A stretch of 64,000 nucleotides of DNA from JAKFEE01 sp036675815 (GCA_036675815.1 JAKFEE010000028.1:62001-126000), one strand, 5' to 3'. Counted from the first letter of the stretch, positions 52,190 through 60,960 are shown. Program-made: numbers and translations. The notes: generated by a model from the letters alone, not told the origin.

Positions 52190-52237
52190 GTGCCGACACG
52201 GGCGCGGGCCTTCGGGTCCGCGCCCGATCCGCGTGGG

Positions 52238-52268
52238 AAGAACGCCCTGTGGGGCGTTCTTCGCGTTT
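52238..52268 (+). terminator. Terminator of rpsA
   Basis: Perfect 10-bp stem AAGAACGCCC/GGGCGTTCTT with loop TGTG, then CGCGTTT. A GC-rich hairpin precedes it at about 52200-52225. Confidence 0.7.
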
Positions 52269-52373
52269 CCGCCGTGTGCAAAGGGCGGAAATCGTTTGTA
52301 TTCTAGGCGTTTAGCTTGACGCCCCCCCGTGCCCTTTGGCAGGCTTGGGGCGGAACGAGCCACGGAACCCCCC

Positions 52374-52658
52374 ATGACCAAGTCCGAGCTGATCGCCCGC
52401 TTGGCGGAACTGAACCCTCATCTGTATCAGCGTGACGTCGAGCGGATCGTCACCACCATTTTCGAAGAGGTCACGGCGGCGCTGGCGCGCGGTGATCGCG
52501 TCGAGTTGCGGGGCTTCGGCGCCTTCTCGGTCAAGCAGCGCGACGCCCGCCAAGGCCGCAACCCGCGCACCGGCGAGGCAGTGGACGTTTCGCAGAAGGC
52601 CATTCCGTTCTTCAAGACCGGCAAGCAGCTGCGCGAGCGGCTGAATGGCGGCAAGTAA
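52374..52658 (+). CDS. ihfB: Integration host factor beta subunit
   Basis: A 94-residue HU-family protein: MTKSELIARLAELNP, GFGAFSVKQRDARQGRNPRTGE with the DNA-intercalating proline of the beta-arm, then FKTGKQLRERLN. IHF bends DNA and is needed at many sigma-54 promoters, such as the one upstream of ppsA. The start is ATG 52374. Confidence 0.96.
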   Translation: MTKSELIARLAELNPHLYQRDVERIVTTIFEEVTAALARGDRVELRGFGAFSVKQRDARQGRNPRTGEAVDVSQKAIPFFKTGKQLRERLNGGK

Positions 52659-52685
52659 ACGGCACCTCAACCGGGAAGCTATCGC

Positions 52686-53018
52686 GTGAGACTCCTGTCC
52701 TGGCTCATCGCCCTGCCCTTCGCCGCGGCGGCCATCGTATTTGCCGTCTCCAACCTGCACCCGGTGCACCTGGAGCTGTGGCCACTGCCCTTCGCCCTCG
52801 ATCTGCCGGTTTACATTGCCGTGCTCGGCCCCCTTGCCCTCGGCATGATCGCCGGCGGCTTCATCGTGTGGCTGGCCGGCGGCCGCCATCGCCGCCTGGC
52901 CCGGCAGAACCGGCGCCGCGCCGAGCAGCTCGAGCGCCAGCTCGAGGCCCTGCGCCAGCCGGTGCCGCAACCGACGCCCAGCGCCGTGGTGCCCGGAACG
53001 GCCTTGCCACAGCCATGA
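52686..53018 (+). CDS. lapA: LapA-type small membrane protein (DUF1049)
   Basis: A 110-residue protein with two N-terminal hydrophobic segments (about 1-20 and 40-65), NLHPVHLELWPLP between them, and a basic coiled-coil and Pro-rich tail. This is the LapA/YciS layout of the lipopolysaccharide assembly adaptor. Its GTG start follows ihfB by 27 nt and it overlaps pyrF (ATGA). Confidence 0.85.
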   Translation: MRLLSWLIALPFAAAAIVFAVSNLHPVHLELWPLPFALDLPVYIAVLGPLALGMIAGGFIVWLAGGRHRRLARQNRRRAEQLERQLEALRQPVPQPTPSAVVPGTALPQP

Positions 53019-53737
53019 GCGCCAACCGCTCCGTCTTCTGCGCCCTCGATACCACCGACACCGCCGCTGCCCAGCGCACCGCCGACCAGGTGCGCGAGGC
53101 GGTCGCCGGGATCAAGCTTGGGCTGGAGTTCTTCTGCGCCAACGGGCCGGCTGGCGTTGCCGCCGTGGCCGAGCGCGGCCTGCCGTTGTTCCTCGATCTC
53201 AAGCTGCACGACATCCCCAACACCGTGGCCGGGGCCATGCGCGGGATCTGCCGCCTGCGCCCCACCCTGACGACGATTCACGCCGGTGGCGGCCCGACCA
53301 TGATGGAAGCGGCGGCAAAGGCCGCATCCGAGACGGCCGCGGCGCTGGGAATTCGGCGCCCGCTGGTGCTGGCGGTCACGGTGCTCACCAGCGTCGACGC
53401 CGACGAACTGGCGACGGTCGGCGTAACGAGCCCGGTCCTCGACCAGGTGCGCCGGCTGGCGGCGCTGGCCCAACGGGCCGGTGTCGACGGTGTCGTCTGC
53501 TCGCCGCACGAGGTGGCCGAGCTGCGGCGGTTATGCGGCCCCGAGTTTAAGCTGGTCGTCCCCGGCATTCGCCCGGCCGGCGCCGACATTGGCGATCAGA
53601 AGCGGGTGTTGACGCCGGCGCGGGCGGTGGCGCTGGGCGCCGACTACCTGGTCATCGGCCGGCCGATCACCGCCGCCGCCGATCCGGCAGCGGCGGCACG
53701 CGCCATCGCCGAGGAAATCGCTGCGGGAGCTGCCTGA
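53015..53737 (+). CDS. pyrF: Orotidine 5'-phosphate decarboxylase
   Basis: A 240-residue TIM-barrel enzyme of UMP synthesis: FCALDTTD at the start, the catalytic DLKLHDIPNTV near 60-70, and the C-terminal VPGIRPAGADIGDQKRVLTP phosphate-binding loops. It overlaps lapA by 4 nt and trpF by 1 nt. Confidence 0.95.
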   Translation: MSANRSVFCALDTTDTAAAQRTADQVREAVAGIKLGLEFFCANGPAGVAAVAERGLPLFLDLKLHDIPNTVAGAMRGICRLRPTLTTIHAGGGPTMMEAAAKAASETAAALGIRRPLVLAVTVLTSVDADELATVGVTSPVLDQVRRLAALAQRAGVDGVVCSPHEVAELRRLCGPEFKLVVPGIRPAGADIGDQKRVLTPARAVALGADYLVIGRPITAAADPAAAARAIAEEIAAGAA

Positions 53738-54381
53738 TGGCTGGTGACGTCCTGGTCAAGATCTGCGGCATTCATGAGGACGAGGCGCTGATCGCCGCCG
53801 TCGAGGCCGGTGCCGATCTCATCGGGCTGGTCTTCCATCCGGCATCGCCGCGGTTCATCACCTTCGATGCCGCCGCCGACCTGACCCAGTTCTTGCCCGA
53901 GGACGTGCGCGTCGTCGGCCTGTTCGTCGATCCCGACGATGCGCAGATCGAGACGGCGCTGAACAGCGTGCGCCTCGACTTCCTGCAACTGCATGGCAGC
54001 GAGACGGTGGCGCGTGTCGAGGCAATCCGCCAGGAGTTCGGCCATCCGGTGATCAAGAGCATCGCCGTGGCCGCGGGAGCCGATCTCGATGGCGCCGCCG
54101 AGATGGCGCAGGTTGCTGACTGGCTATTGTTCGATGCCAAGCCGCCGCAGGGCGCCGACCGCCCCGGCGGCAACGCCGCCAGCTTCGATTGGGAGCTGCT
54201 CAAGGGCCGCAAATGGCCGTGCCCGTGGCTGCTGGCCGGCGGGCTGACGCCGGAAAACGTCGCCGTTGCCGTCAAGGCATCGGGGGCGAAGGCGGTCGAC
54301 GTGTCATCGGGCGTCGAGACCGCGCCCGGCATCAAGGATCCCGACAGGATCCGCCGCTTCATCGCGGCCGCCAAGGGCTGA
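53737..54381 (+). CDS. trpF: Phosphoribosylanthranilate isomerase
   Basis: A 214-residue tryptophan-biosynthesis enzyme: VKICGIHEDEA at the start (catalytic Cys), GLVFHPASPRFI, a QLHGSE strand, and the Asp/GGLTPENV phosphate-binding end. Its last 78 nt are overlapped by the convergent metallophosphatase gene. Confidence 0.95.
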   Translation: MAGDVLVKICGIHEDEALIAAVEAGADLIGLVFHPASPRFITFDAAADLTQFLPEDVRVVGLFVDPDDAQIETALNSVRLDFLQLHGSETVARVEAIRQEFGHPVIKSIAVAAGADLDGAAEMAQVADWLLFDAKPPQGADRPGGNAASFDWELLKGRKWPCPWLLAGGLTPENVAVAVKASGAKAVDVSSGVETAPGIKDPDRIRRFIAAAKG

Positions 54382-55116
54382 GGCCGTCTGCAACACCGTG
54401 CAGGTGTCGCCTTCCAGGGCCACACAGGTCAGCCGGCCGCTGGCGTAGGCACCGGTGTCGATGCCGATGCGGTTGGCCCGGAACTGCGGCTCGCCGGTGA
54501 TGCTGTGGCCGTGGACGACGACGGCGCCGAAATCGGCATCGCTGTCGAAGAAGTGCTCGCGGATCCAGATCAGATCGCCGGTGCGTTGATCGTCGAGCGG
54601 CACGCCCGGGCGGACCCCGGCGTGGACGAAGAAATAGTCGCCCTCCCGATGCCATGGGCGCAAGCGGCGCAGGAAATGCAGGTGACTGGCTGGAACCGCC
54701 TTCAGCATCGCCAGCCGAAGCTGCGGCAAGTCCATTTTGGCAGCGGCGACGCCGTAAGAGGCTGCCGCGGCCTCACCGCCATAGCGCAGCCAATGGGCGC
54801 CGTTCGGCATGCTGCCGGCGAGGAAGCGCAGGGCGATGTCCTCGTGGTTGCCCTTGAGATGCACCACCTCGAATCCCGGCAATGGGCATTGGGAGAGCAG
54901 GTCGAGGACTTGGCGGCTGCTGGGTCCGCGATCGATGTAGTCGCCGAGATAGACGATCGCCCGCCGGGCAGCCTCGCGGTGCGCGGCATCGCCCAGAATG
55001 GCCGCATGCATCCGCTCGAGCAGATCGAGGCGTCCATGCACGTCACCGATGGCGTAGACCACGGTGCCCGCCGGCGGCCGCGCCGAAACCGGCGCAGCCC
55101 AGCGCACGACCGTCAT
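54304..55116 (-). CDS. PPP-type metallophosphatase coupled to the phenol operon
   Basis: A 270-residue metallophosphoesterase. The motifs GDVHGR (residues about 24-29), GDYIDRG, GNHED, HAG and a late VHGHS are all present, as in serine/threonine phosphatase and diadenosine-tetraphosphatase relatives. ATG 55116 overlaps the UbiX stop. The C-terminus extends about 25 residues beyond the usual end, over trpF. A role in phenylphosphate metabolism is conceivable because it is the last gene of that operon, but no substrate is visible. Confidence 0.88.
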   Translation of the reverse strand: MTVVRWAAPVSARPPAGTVVYAIGDVHGRLDLLERMHAAILGDAAHREAARRAIVYLGDYIDRGPSSRQVLDLLSQCPLPGFEVVHLKGNHEDIALRFLAGSMPNGAHWLRYGGEAAAASYGVAAAKMDLPQLRLAMLKAVPASHLHFLRRLRPWHREGDYFFVHAGVRPGVPLDDQRTGDLIWIREHFFDSDADFGAVVVHGHSITGEPQFRANRIGIDTGAYASGRLTCVALEGDTCTVLQTASALGGRDEAADPVGILDAGRGLDAR

Positions 55117-55718
55117 TGCGCCGCCTGCAATTCCGTCACCTCCGGCGCCGACGGCGACTGCCCACTCCAACGGCGGAACAGGTTGTGCTCGATCTCGAAC
55201 TGATCGAGCGCCTTGCCCACGCTCTGGTGGATCAGGTCCATGATCGTTTGCGGCCCGTGATAGAAGGCGGGCATGGGCGGCAGGATGACGGCGCCGAGAT
55301 CGGCGGCGCGCGCCATCAAATCGAGATGGCCCTTGTGCAGCGGCGTCTCACGCACCATCAGCACCAAGCGCCGCCGCTCCTTCAAAGTGACGTCGGCGGC
55401 GCGAATGATCAGGTTGTAGCAGAACGAGTTGGCGATGGCCGACAGGCTCTTCACCGTGCATGGCGCCACCACCATGCCCTTGGTGCGGAACGAGCCCGAA
55501 GCGACGGCGGCGCCGACGTCCTTGTTGTTGTAGACGACGTCGGCCAATGCCTTGACCTGTTCGACATCGAACGCGGTCTCGATGTGCAGGTTGCGCACCG
55601 CCGCCTCGGATAGGATCAGGTGCACCGGATGGCCGAGTTCCTTCAGCACCTTCAGCATTTCGACGCCATAGACGACGCCGGTGGCGCCGGTGATGGCGAC
55701 GACGAGGGGTAAAGTCAT
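55113..55718 (-). CDS. ubiX: UbiX-type flavin prenyltransferase
   Basis: A 201-residue enzyme making prenylated FMN for UbiD decarboxylases: AITGATGVVYGVEMLKVL at the start, APCTVKSLSAIANSFCYNLIIRAADV and ERRRLVLMVRETPLHKGHLD, with PPMPAFYHGPQTIMDLI near the end. It lies between the LpdD-like and metallophosphatase genes with 4-nt overlaps on both sides. Confidence 0.95.
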   Translation of the reverse strand: MTLPLVVAITGATGVVYGVEMLKVLKELGHPVHLILSEAAVRNLHIETAFDVEQVKALADVVYNNKDVGAAVASGSFRTKGMVVAPCTVKSLSAIANSFCYNLIIRAADVTLKERRRLVLMVRETPLHKGHLDLMARAADLGAVILPPMPAFYHGPQTIMDLIHQSVGKALDQFEIEHNLFRRWSGQSPSAPEVTELQAAQ

Positions 55719-56131
55719 GATGAGGTCCTCCCAACACGCAGCGCGGCGTCGAGCCGGCCGACGATTTCGTCGCAGTGGGCGACGATGGTCTTGATGTCGT
55801 CGGCGCTGAGATCATCCCAGTGGATGCCGGCGGTGACGACGACATTGGTATTCAACGCCGCCGACAGCCGTTCGGCCGCCATCTTGGCCACCGCGTCCTC
55901 CTTGTGCCCCGGATAGGTGAGCACGCTCGCCGTGGCGCTGGTGCGCGCGGCATCGGCCAGGCTGGGCCGCGGTTGCGCCGCGGCGACGGCGCCGATATGC
56001 GGCCGCGAACCACCCCATATCCACACCAGCACGTCCGCGCCGATCCACACCGCCTCGGCCTCGACGACGAGATTGGGCTGGGCCGTGCGGACATGGATGC
56101 GCGCGGGCAAGCGGCCGCCTTGCATGGTCAC
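55715..56131 (-). CDS. LpdD-like protein (prenylated-flavin chaperone family)
   Basis: A 138-residue protein (138 if started at GTG 56131; an ATG at 56125 is possible). The pattern GADVLVWIWGGSRPHIGAVAAA, then YPGHKEDAVAKMAAERLS and VVTAGIHWDDLSADDI, matches the LpdD proteins encoded beside gallate-type decarboxylases. They are proposed to help load prenylated FMN. Overlaps with PpsC and UbiX (4 nt each) tie it to the operon. I know of no such gene reported in the Thauera phenol cluster. Confidence 0.75.
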   Translation of the reverse strand: MTMQGGRLPARIHVRTAQPNLVVEAEAVWIGADVLVWIWGGSRPHIGAVAAAQPRPSLADAARTSATASVLTYPGHKEDAVAKMAAERLSAALNTNVVVTAGIHWDDLSADDIKTIVAHCDEIVGRLDAALRVGRTSS

Positions 56132-56823
56132 GACGCCGTCTCCATGGTCTGCCCCATGCGCCGGAGGTCGCGGCAGGTACGCAGATCGGAGCACACCTCC
56201 ATGATGCGATAGCCGGCGTTCTCGACGGCCCCCTGCACGGGCGCCACCTCGCCGCAGAAGCGGATGATCACCCGGCGTGGCGCATTGCCGGTGCCGATGG
56301 TGATCATCGACTTCAGCGTGGCCCCGGCGTCTTCGATGAGCTGGGCCACGCGGCTCAGGGTCCCCGGCTCGATGGTCACCGCCTCGAGCGTCATCCCGCA
56401 CCAAGACTCCGACACGCCCAGCATATGGGCGGCCAGCGAGAACACCTCGGTCGCCGAGACCAGCCCGACCACCTTGCCGTCCTCGACCACCGGGAACTGA
56501 CTGACCCCTTCGGCCTGGCCGCGCATCAGGCAGCTTTCCATGGTGTCGTCGGCCTGCACCGTCTTCGGGTTGCGCACCATCACGTCCTTCACCTTGAGGC
56601 GATTGGTGAAGTACTGGACCTCGAAGGCGTCCTGGCCGCGCATGGCGTTCTCGGCGGCGCGCAGGCACATCTTGCGCGTGATCAGACCACGCAGGCGCCC
56701 GGCCTCGTCGACCGCTGGCAGGGCCCGCAGGTTGCTCTCGGCCAGCACACGCTTGGCCTCGGAAACCAGCATATCCATCGGTACCGTCCGCGGATTGGGC
56801 TTCATCCAGTTTCGCACGATCAT
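56128..56823 (-). CDS. ppsC: Phenylphosphate synthase, CBS-domain subunit
   Basis: A 231-residue (about 25 kDa) protein with tandem CBS domains at about 8-60 and 80-140 (VRNWMKPNPRTVP and VKDVMVRNPKTVQADDT repeats) and an ACT-like C-terminal region (LEAVTIEPGTLSRVAQLIEDAG). The size and CBS content match the 24-kDa subunit that stimulates phenylphosphate synthase in Thauera. ATG 56823 has AGGAGG upstream. It is 10 nt after the Tm-1-like gene. Confidence 0.88.
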   Translation of the reverse strand: MIVRNWMKPNPRTVPMDMLVSEAKRVLAESNLRALPAVDEAGRLRGLITRKMCLRAAENAMRGQDAFEVQYFTNRLKVKDVMVRNPKTVQADDTMESCLMRGQAEGVSQFPVVEDGKVVGLVSATEVFSLAAHMLGVSESWCGMTLEAVTIEPGTLSRVAQLIEDAGATLKSMITIGTGNAPRRVIIRFCGEVAPVQGAVENAGYRIMEVCSDLRTCRDLRRMGQTMETAS

Positions 56824-56833
56824 GACAGGCCTC

Positions 56834-58096
56834 CTATTCCACGACGGCCAGCGGCGCCGACGATGCCGCCTGCCGATACAGGCAGGCAAACTCGTCGACG
56901 GCGGCACGGGCGAATTCCGGGGTGTAAAGGTGCAAATCGAGCTCCTTGATCGCCGACCTGTCGTGCAGCCGCTCCTTCAGCCGTGCGACGAAAGCGGCGT
57001 CGGCGTTCGGGTCGTAGATCGGTCGCCCTTCCCTGTCGAGCGATGACCACCCTTTCAGCGGCACGAGGAAGCTGAACGGCCCCTTGGCCGCATTGAGCCG
57101 TTCGGCGATCACGTCGGCGGCCTGGCGCAGTTCGTCGGCAGTGGTGCGCACCTGCACGCGTAGTGCGTCCTGGACATACTGCACCCGATCCTTGGTCTTC
57201 TCCAGCATGTCGGCACGCCCGCCGTAGGACAGGATGTCGAGGCCGCATGGCGCCAACACGGTAGGTATGCCGGCGGCGGCGGCGGCTTTCAGGCGATCGG
57301 GGCCGGGATCGCGGTTGCCCTTGAACAGGTGCTCCATGACGCCGCCGATGCAGATGTCGATGACCCCCTGGAAGGCGCCGTCGCGGATCATCTCTTCCAT
57401 GGCGCGGTCGCCCTTGCCCTGGGCGTGGCAGACGACGGGGGTGAAGCCGGCCTCCTCCAGCATCGCCAGCGCCGACTGCACCGCCATTTCGCCGAAGCCG
57501 AAGGAACTGATGGCGACGACCGGCTTGTCGAACTTGAAGTCGGTGCCCAGGGTCATCTCCACCATGCCGCAGATGGCGCCCACCGCATTGGCGATCTGCG
57601 CCTTCAGCAGCGGGTTCATTTTCACGATGTCGAGCACCGTATGGTGCATGGTGATGTCGCGGGTGCCGACATACTTGTCGATGTAGGCCGGATGCGCCGC
57701 CATCGGCGAGGCCATCACCTTGGGCATGCCGAAGGGCAGCGTGCGCATGATGCTGGTCGACACCAGCGTCGCCGTGCCGCCGCCGATGCCGATGATGCCA
57801 TGCACGCGCCCCTGGCGATGCAGGTCCTGGACGATGGCCGAGGCGCCTTTGATCTGGTTGTTGGTGGCCGTATCGCGATCCGAGCGATACTTCTGGCGCA
57901 CCACCTCGATCGGCAGCCCACCGCGGGCGGCAACCTCTTCGGTGCGGATGTCGCCGGGGAACGGCGGCGGCTCCTCCATGCTGAAATCGAGCAGGATGGC
58001 CTCGTGGCCGCGATCCTCGATCAGCCGCTTGACGAAGACGATGTCCTCGCCGCGCGTGTCGAGATTGCAGACGATGACGATGCCTTTCTTCGGCAT
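56834..58096 (-). CDS. Tm-1-like ATP-binding protein (UPF0261) in the phenol operon
   Basis: A 420-residue protein of the UPF0261 family, whose plant member Tm-1 binds ATP. It has VIVCNLDTRGEDIVFVKRLIEDRGHEAILLDFSM at the start, the glycine-rich GIGGGTATLV, IMRTLPFGMPKVMASP, and a C-terminal GPFSFLVPLKGWSSLDREG typical of the family. ATG 58096 has GGAGGG upstream. It sits between the UbiD gene and ppsC. No reaction is known; ATP-dependent handling of phenol or phenylphosphate is a hypothesis. Confidence 0.88.
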   Translation of the reverse strand: MPKKGIVIVCNLDTRGEDIVFVKRLIEDRGHEAILLDFSMEEPPPFPGDIRTEEVAARGGLPIEVVRQKYRSDRDTATNNQIKGASAIVQDLHRQGRVHGIIGIGGGTATLVSTSIMRTLPFGMPKVMASPMAAHPAYIDKYVGTRDITMHHTVLDIVKMNPLLKAQIANAVGAICGMVEMTLGTDFKFDKPVVAISSFGFGEMAVQSALAMLEEAGFTPVVCHAQGKGDRAMEEMIRDGAFQGVIDICIGGVMEHLFKGNRDPGPDRLKAAAAAGIPTVLAPCGLDILSYGGRADMLEKTKDRVQYVQDALRVQVRTTADELRQAADVIAERLNAAKGPFSFLVPLKGWSSLDREGRPIYDPNADAAFVARLKERLHDRSAIKELDLHLYTPEFARAAVDEFACLYRQAASSAPLAVVE

Positions 58097-58317
58097 TGGC
58101 GCTCTCCCTCCGTTTTCTTTGGGGGACACAGAGTTCACGGAGGAGCACAGAGGGCACGGAGAACCACTGCTTCGTTCTCTTGGTTCTCGTCATGCCCGCG
58201 AAAGCGGGCATCCAATCCGCAGGCCTCAGGACTGGACTCCCGCTTTCGCGGGAGTGACGATTTCCTCTGTGCCGTCTGTGTCCCCTCCGTGCCCTCTGCG
58301 TCCCCTGTCTTACATCG
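58097..58317. repeat. Nested palindromic repeat element inside the phenol operon
   Basis: The 221-nt gap holds two perfect hairpins, ATGCCCGC-gaaa-GCGGGCAT (58192-58211) and ACTCCCGC-tttc-GCGGGAGT (58236-58255), inside CGTCA/TGACG arms. Outside these are long imperfect inverted arms rich in CACAGAGG and GGCACGG. It looks like a miniature dispersed element inserted between the UbiD and Tm-1-like genes. Confidence 0.75.
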
Positions 58318-59838
58318 TTACTCCGCCGCCTTCTTGACCGCAGCCGGCCGGGTCAGGCGATCGATCATGTCGGCGACCGGGCTGGCGCCCTGGAAGCCGT
58401 ACTCGTTCCACCGCTTCGACACCTTGGTCAGGACCTCGCGATCCATGAAGATCTCGGTCGGCTTGTTCTTCCACTCATAAGGCGTGCAGGCATCCAGCAG
58501 GATACGGCTGGTGATGTCGCGCGCCTCGATGGGCAGGCCGGGATCGAGCGGGGTCGAGCGGCCGCGGTCGATGATCTGGGCCGAGCGCTTGGGATCGAAG
58601 CGCACCGCCAGGGCCCACAGCACGCGGTCCCAGTCGTCGGCGGCGATGTCGTGGTCAACGGTGATGACGCCCTTGACGCCGTAGTGGCCGGTGGTCGAGG
58701 CGATGACTGCGTTGCCGACGTGGTTGGAGTGGCCGGGATACATCTGCTTGAGCGACACCACGACCCAGAAGCGGCCGGTGGCGGCGGCGGGGAAGTAGAC
58801 GCTCTGGATGCCGGGCACCTTCATCGTCTCGAGGTCGTGCCACAGAGTGGCCGTACGGTTCAGCGACTGGATCATGTGGATGTCGTTGATCGGCTTGCCG
58901 ACCGTCGTCGACCACCAGATCGGCTTGTTGCGGAACAGCAGCCGCTTCACCCGCAGCACCGGCTTCGGGTAGTCCTTCAGCTTGTTGCCGGAGTAGTAGC
59001 CGGTGTATTCGCCGAACGGCCCTTCCGGCATCAACTCGTTGGGATCGATATAGCCTTCGGCGATGACCTCGGCATTGGCCGGCAGCGTCAGGCCGGTGAG
59101 ATCCGACTTGAACACCTCCATCGGCCGCTGCTTCAACTGGCCGACGGTGTCGTATTCGTCGACCTGGGCGCTGACCAGGGTCGAGGCGGCCAGGAACAGC
59201 GCCGGGTCGCCGCCGACTACCGCCGCCGCCGGCATGAGCTGGCCGCGTTCCTGGTACTTCTTCAGGTGGAAGTCGCCGTGCTTGCCCTTGATGATCTGCG
59301 AGCCGAGCAGGTTCTTGCCGAGGATCTGCGAGCGGTAGGTGCCGCAATTGGTCCAGCCGGTGTCGGGGTCCTGGGTCACCAGGAAGCCGGAAGTGACGAA
59401 GAAGCGGCCGCCGTCCTCGGGGTACATCCACGGCACCGGGAACATCTCGACGTCGACATCATCGCCCTCGACGATGTTCTCCATCACCGGCGGCCGCTTT
59501 GAGATGGTCGGCTTGACCAGTTCCTTCGTGGTCAGCTCCATCCACTTGCGCGACAGCTGGCACATCGACAGCGACGGATCCTGCTCGAGCGCGATGGCCA
59601 GACGCGCCGGGGTGGTGAAGGCGCTGGTGAACGCCGGGGTCTTGTAGCCCTTGACGTTCTCGTAGAGCAGTGCCGGCCCCTTCTGCTCCTCGTTGACCTT
59701 GGACACGTGGGCCATCTCGAGATTCCAGTCGACCTCGGTCTTGACCCGATGGAGCTGCCCGTTCTCCTCGCAGGCGGCGACGAAGTCACGCAGGTCGGTG
59801 ACCGGCTTGGTCGGGGTGGTGGGCTTCACGTGAGACAT
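58318..59838 (-). CDS. UbiD-family carboxylase/decarboxylase, probable phenylphosphate carboxylase catalytic subunit
   Basis: A 506-residue UbiD protein expected to carboxylate phenylphosphate (or phenol) para to the hydroxyl, giving 4-hydroxybenzoate. It has LRDFVAACEENGQLHRVKTEVDW at the start, MYPEDGGRFFVTSGFLVTQDPDTGW with TNCGTYRSQI for prenylated FMN and metal binding, and PEGPFGEYTGYYSG with the catalytic Glu-Arg-Glu region. Thauera uses two UbiD subunits (PpcA and PpcB); only one is present here, as in Geobacter clusters. Next to ppsA/ppsB and ubiX the assignment is strong, the subunit letter is not. Confidence 0.9.
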   Translation of the reverse strand: MSHVKPTTPTKPVTDLRDFVAACEENGQLHRVKTEVDWNLEMAHVSKVNEEQKGPALLYENVKGYKTPAFTSAFTTPARLAIALEQDPSLSMCQLSRKWMELTTKELVKPTISKRPPVMENIVEGDDVDVEMFPVPWMYPEDGGRFFVTSGFLVTQDPDTGWTNCGTYRSQILGKNLLGSQIIKGKHGDFHLKKYQERGQLMPAAAVVGGDPALFLAASTLVSAQVDEYDTVGQLKQRPMEVFKSDLTGLTLPANAEVIAEGYIDPNELMPEGPFGEYTGYYSGNKLKDYPKPVLRVKRLLFRNKPIWWSTTVGKPINDIHMIQSLNRTATLWHDLETMKVPGIQSVYFPAAATGRFWVVVSLKQMYPGHSNHVGNAVIASTTGHYGVKGVITVDHDIAADDWDRVLWALAVRFDPKRSAQIIDRGRSTPLDPGLPIEARDITSRILLDACTPYEWKNKPTEIFMDREVLTKVSKRWNEYGFQGASPVADMIDRLTRPAAVKKAAE

Positions 59839-59871
59839 GGTTCGTTTCTCCCTCTCGCTTCGTTGCTTGGG

Positions 59872-60951
59872 TCAGATGCGCCGTCCCGCCATCATGGCGG
59901 CGACGATGTGATTGATCGGCGAGGCCGCCGCGGCCGAGACCGCCTGCGGCTGCTTGATGCTCCACACGGTCTCGGGGCGGGCCTGCAGGATGAAGACGTT
60001 GCTGCCGGCGGGCATGTCCTTGTCGATGGCCCATTCCACGTCCATCGGCCGGCCGTAATGCCCCTCGATCAGCTTGCCCATGCGGGCCAGCTCGACGATC
60101 TCGTCCTCGAGCAGCGACTGCACCGTCTGGCGTTCGAGCGGCACGTCGAAGCATTTCGACGAGTGCGTGGCATGGTCGACGGTGTAGTAGATCTCCTTCT
60201 TGCTGATGACGCGGTGCATCGGCTCCAGCGACACCTTGCTGACGGTGAACTCGTCGGGGGTGACCTCGCCGGAGACCACCGATTCGCCGAAGCCGAAATT
60301 GGCGTTGATGACGATGGACGACCGGTCGCCGTTCGACGGATTGAGGGTGAACAGCACCCCCGCGGTGGAGGCGCTGACCATCTTCTGGACGCCGACGCTG
60401 ATGGCGACCTGGCGGTGGTCGTAATTCATGCGCAGGCGGTAGGCGATGGCGCGCGCGGTGAACAGGCTGGCGAAACAGCGGCGGATGTGGCCCATCAGGT
60501 CGTCGGCGCCGCGGATCCACAGGTAGGTGTCCTGCTGGCCGGCGAAGCTGGCGTCGGGCATGTCCTCGGCGGTGGCCGAGGAGCGCACCGCGACCGGCAC
60601 CGCCGGCACGCAGCACAGCATCGACAGCTTGCGGTAGTGCTCGCAGACCTCGTCCTCGATCAGCGTCGAGAACGGCACGCCCTCGATGCGCTCACGCACC
60701 TCGGCGCTGATCCGCTCCAGGCGGTCGTTGTCGTGGGGATCGACGCCATCGACCATCGCCGGCACGATCTCGCTGAGGCCGGCTTCTGCCATGAAGCGCT
60801 GATAGCCATGGGTGGTGACGGCAAAGCCGGGCGGCACGCGAATGCCGGCGCCGATCAGCTCGCCCAGCGAGGCGCACTTGCCGCCGACTTCGGCAACCGA
60901 GTCCTTGTCGCATTCCTGGAACCAGCGGACGATGGGAGTTTGCTCAGGCAT
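59872..60951 (-). CDS. ppsB: Phenylphosphate synthase, ATP-binding subunit (PEP synthase N-terminal type)
   Basis: A 359-residue protein similar to the ATP-grasp part of PEP synthase: VGGKCASLGELI near residue 25, PVAVRSSATAEDMPDASFAGQQDTYL near 120-145, and a terminal ILQARPETVWS. It phosphorylates PpsA from ATP with release of AMP and phosphate. ATG 60951 has AGGAG. A REP-like double hairpin separates it from ppsA. Confidence 0.93.
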   Translation of the reverse strand: MPEQTPIVRWFQECDKDSVAEVGGKCASLGELIGAGIRVPPGFAVTTHGYQRFMAEAGLSEIVPAMVDGVDPHDNDRLERISAEVRERIEGVPFSTLIEDEVCEHYRKLSMLCCVPAVPVAVRSSATAEDMPDASFAGQQDTYLWIRGADDLMGHIRRCFASLFTARAIAYRLRMNYDHRQVAISVGVQKMVSASTAGVLFTLNPSNGDRSSIVINANFGFGESVVSGEVTPDEFTVSKVSLEPMHRVISKKEIYYTVDHATHSSKCFDVPLERQTVQSLLEDEIVELARMGKLIEGHYGRPMDVEWAIDKDMPAGSNVFILQARPETVWSIKQPQAVSAAAASPINHIVAAMMAGRRI

Positions 60952-60960
60952 GATTTCTCC

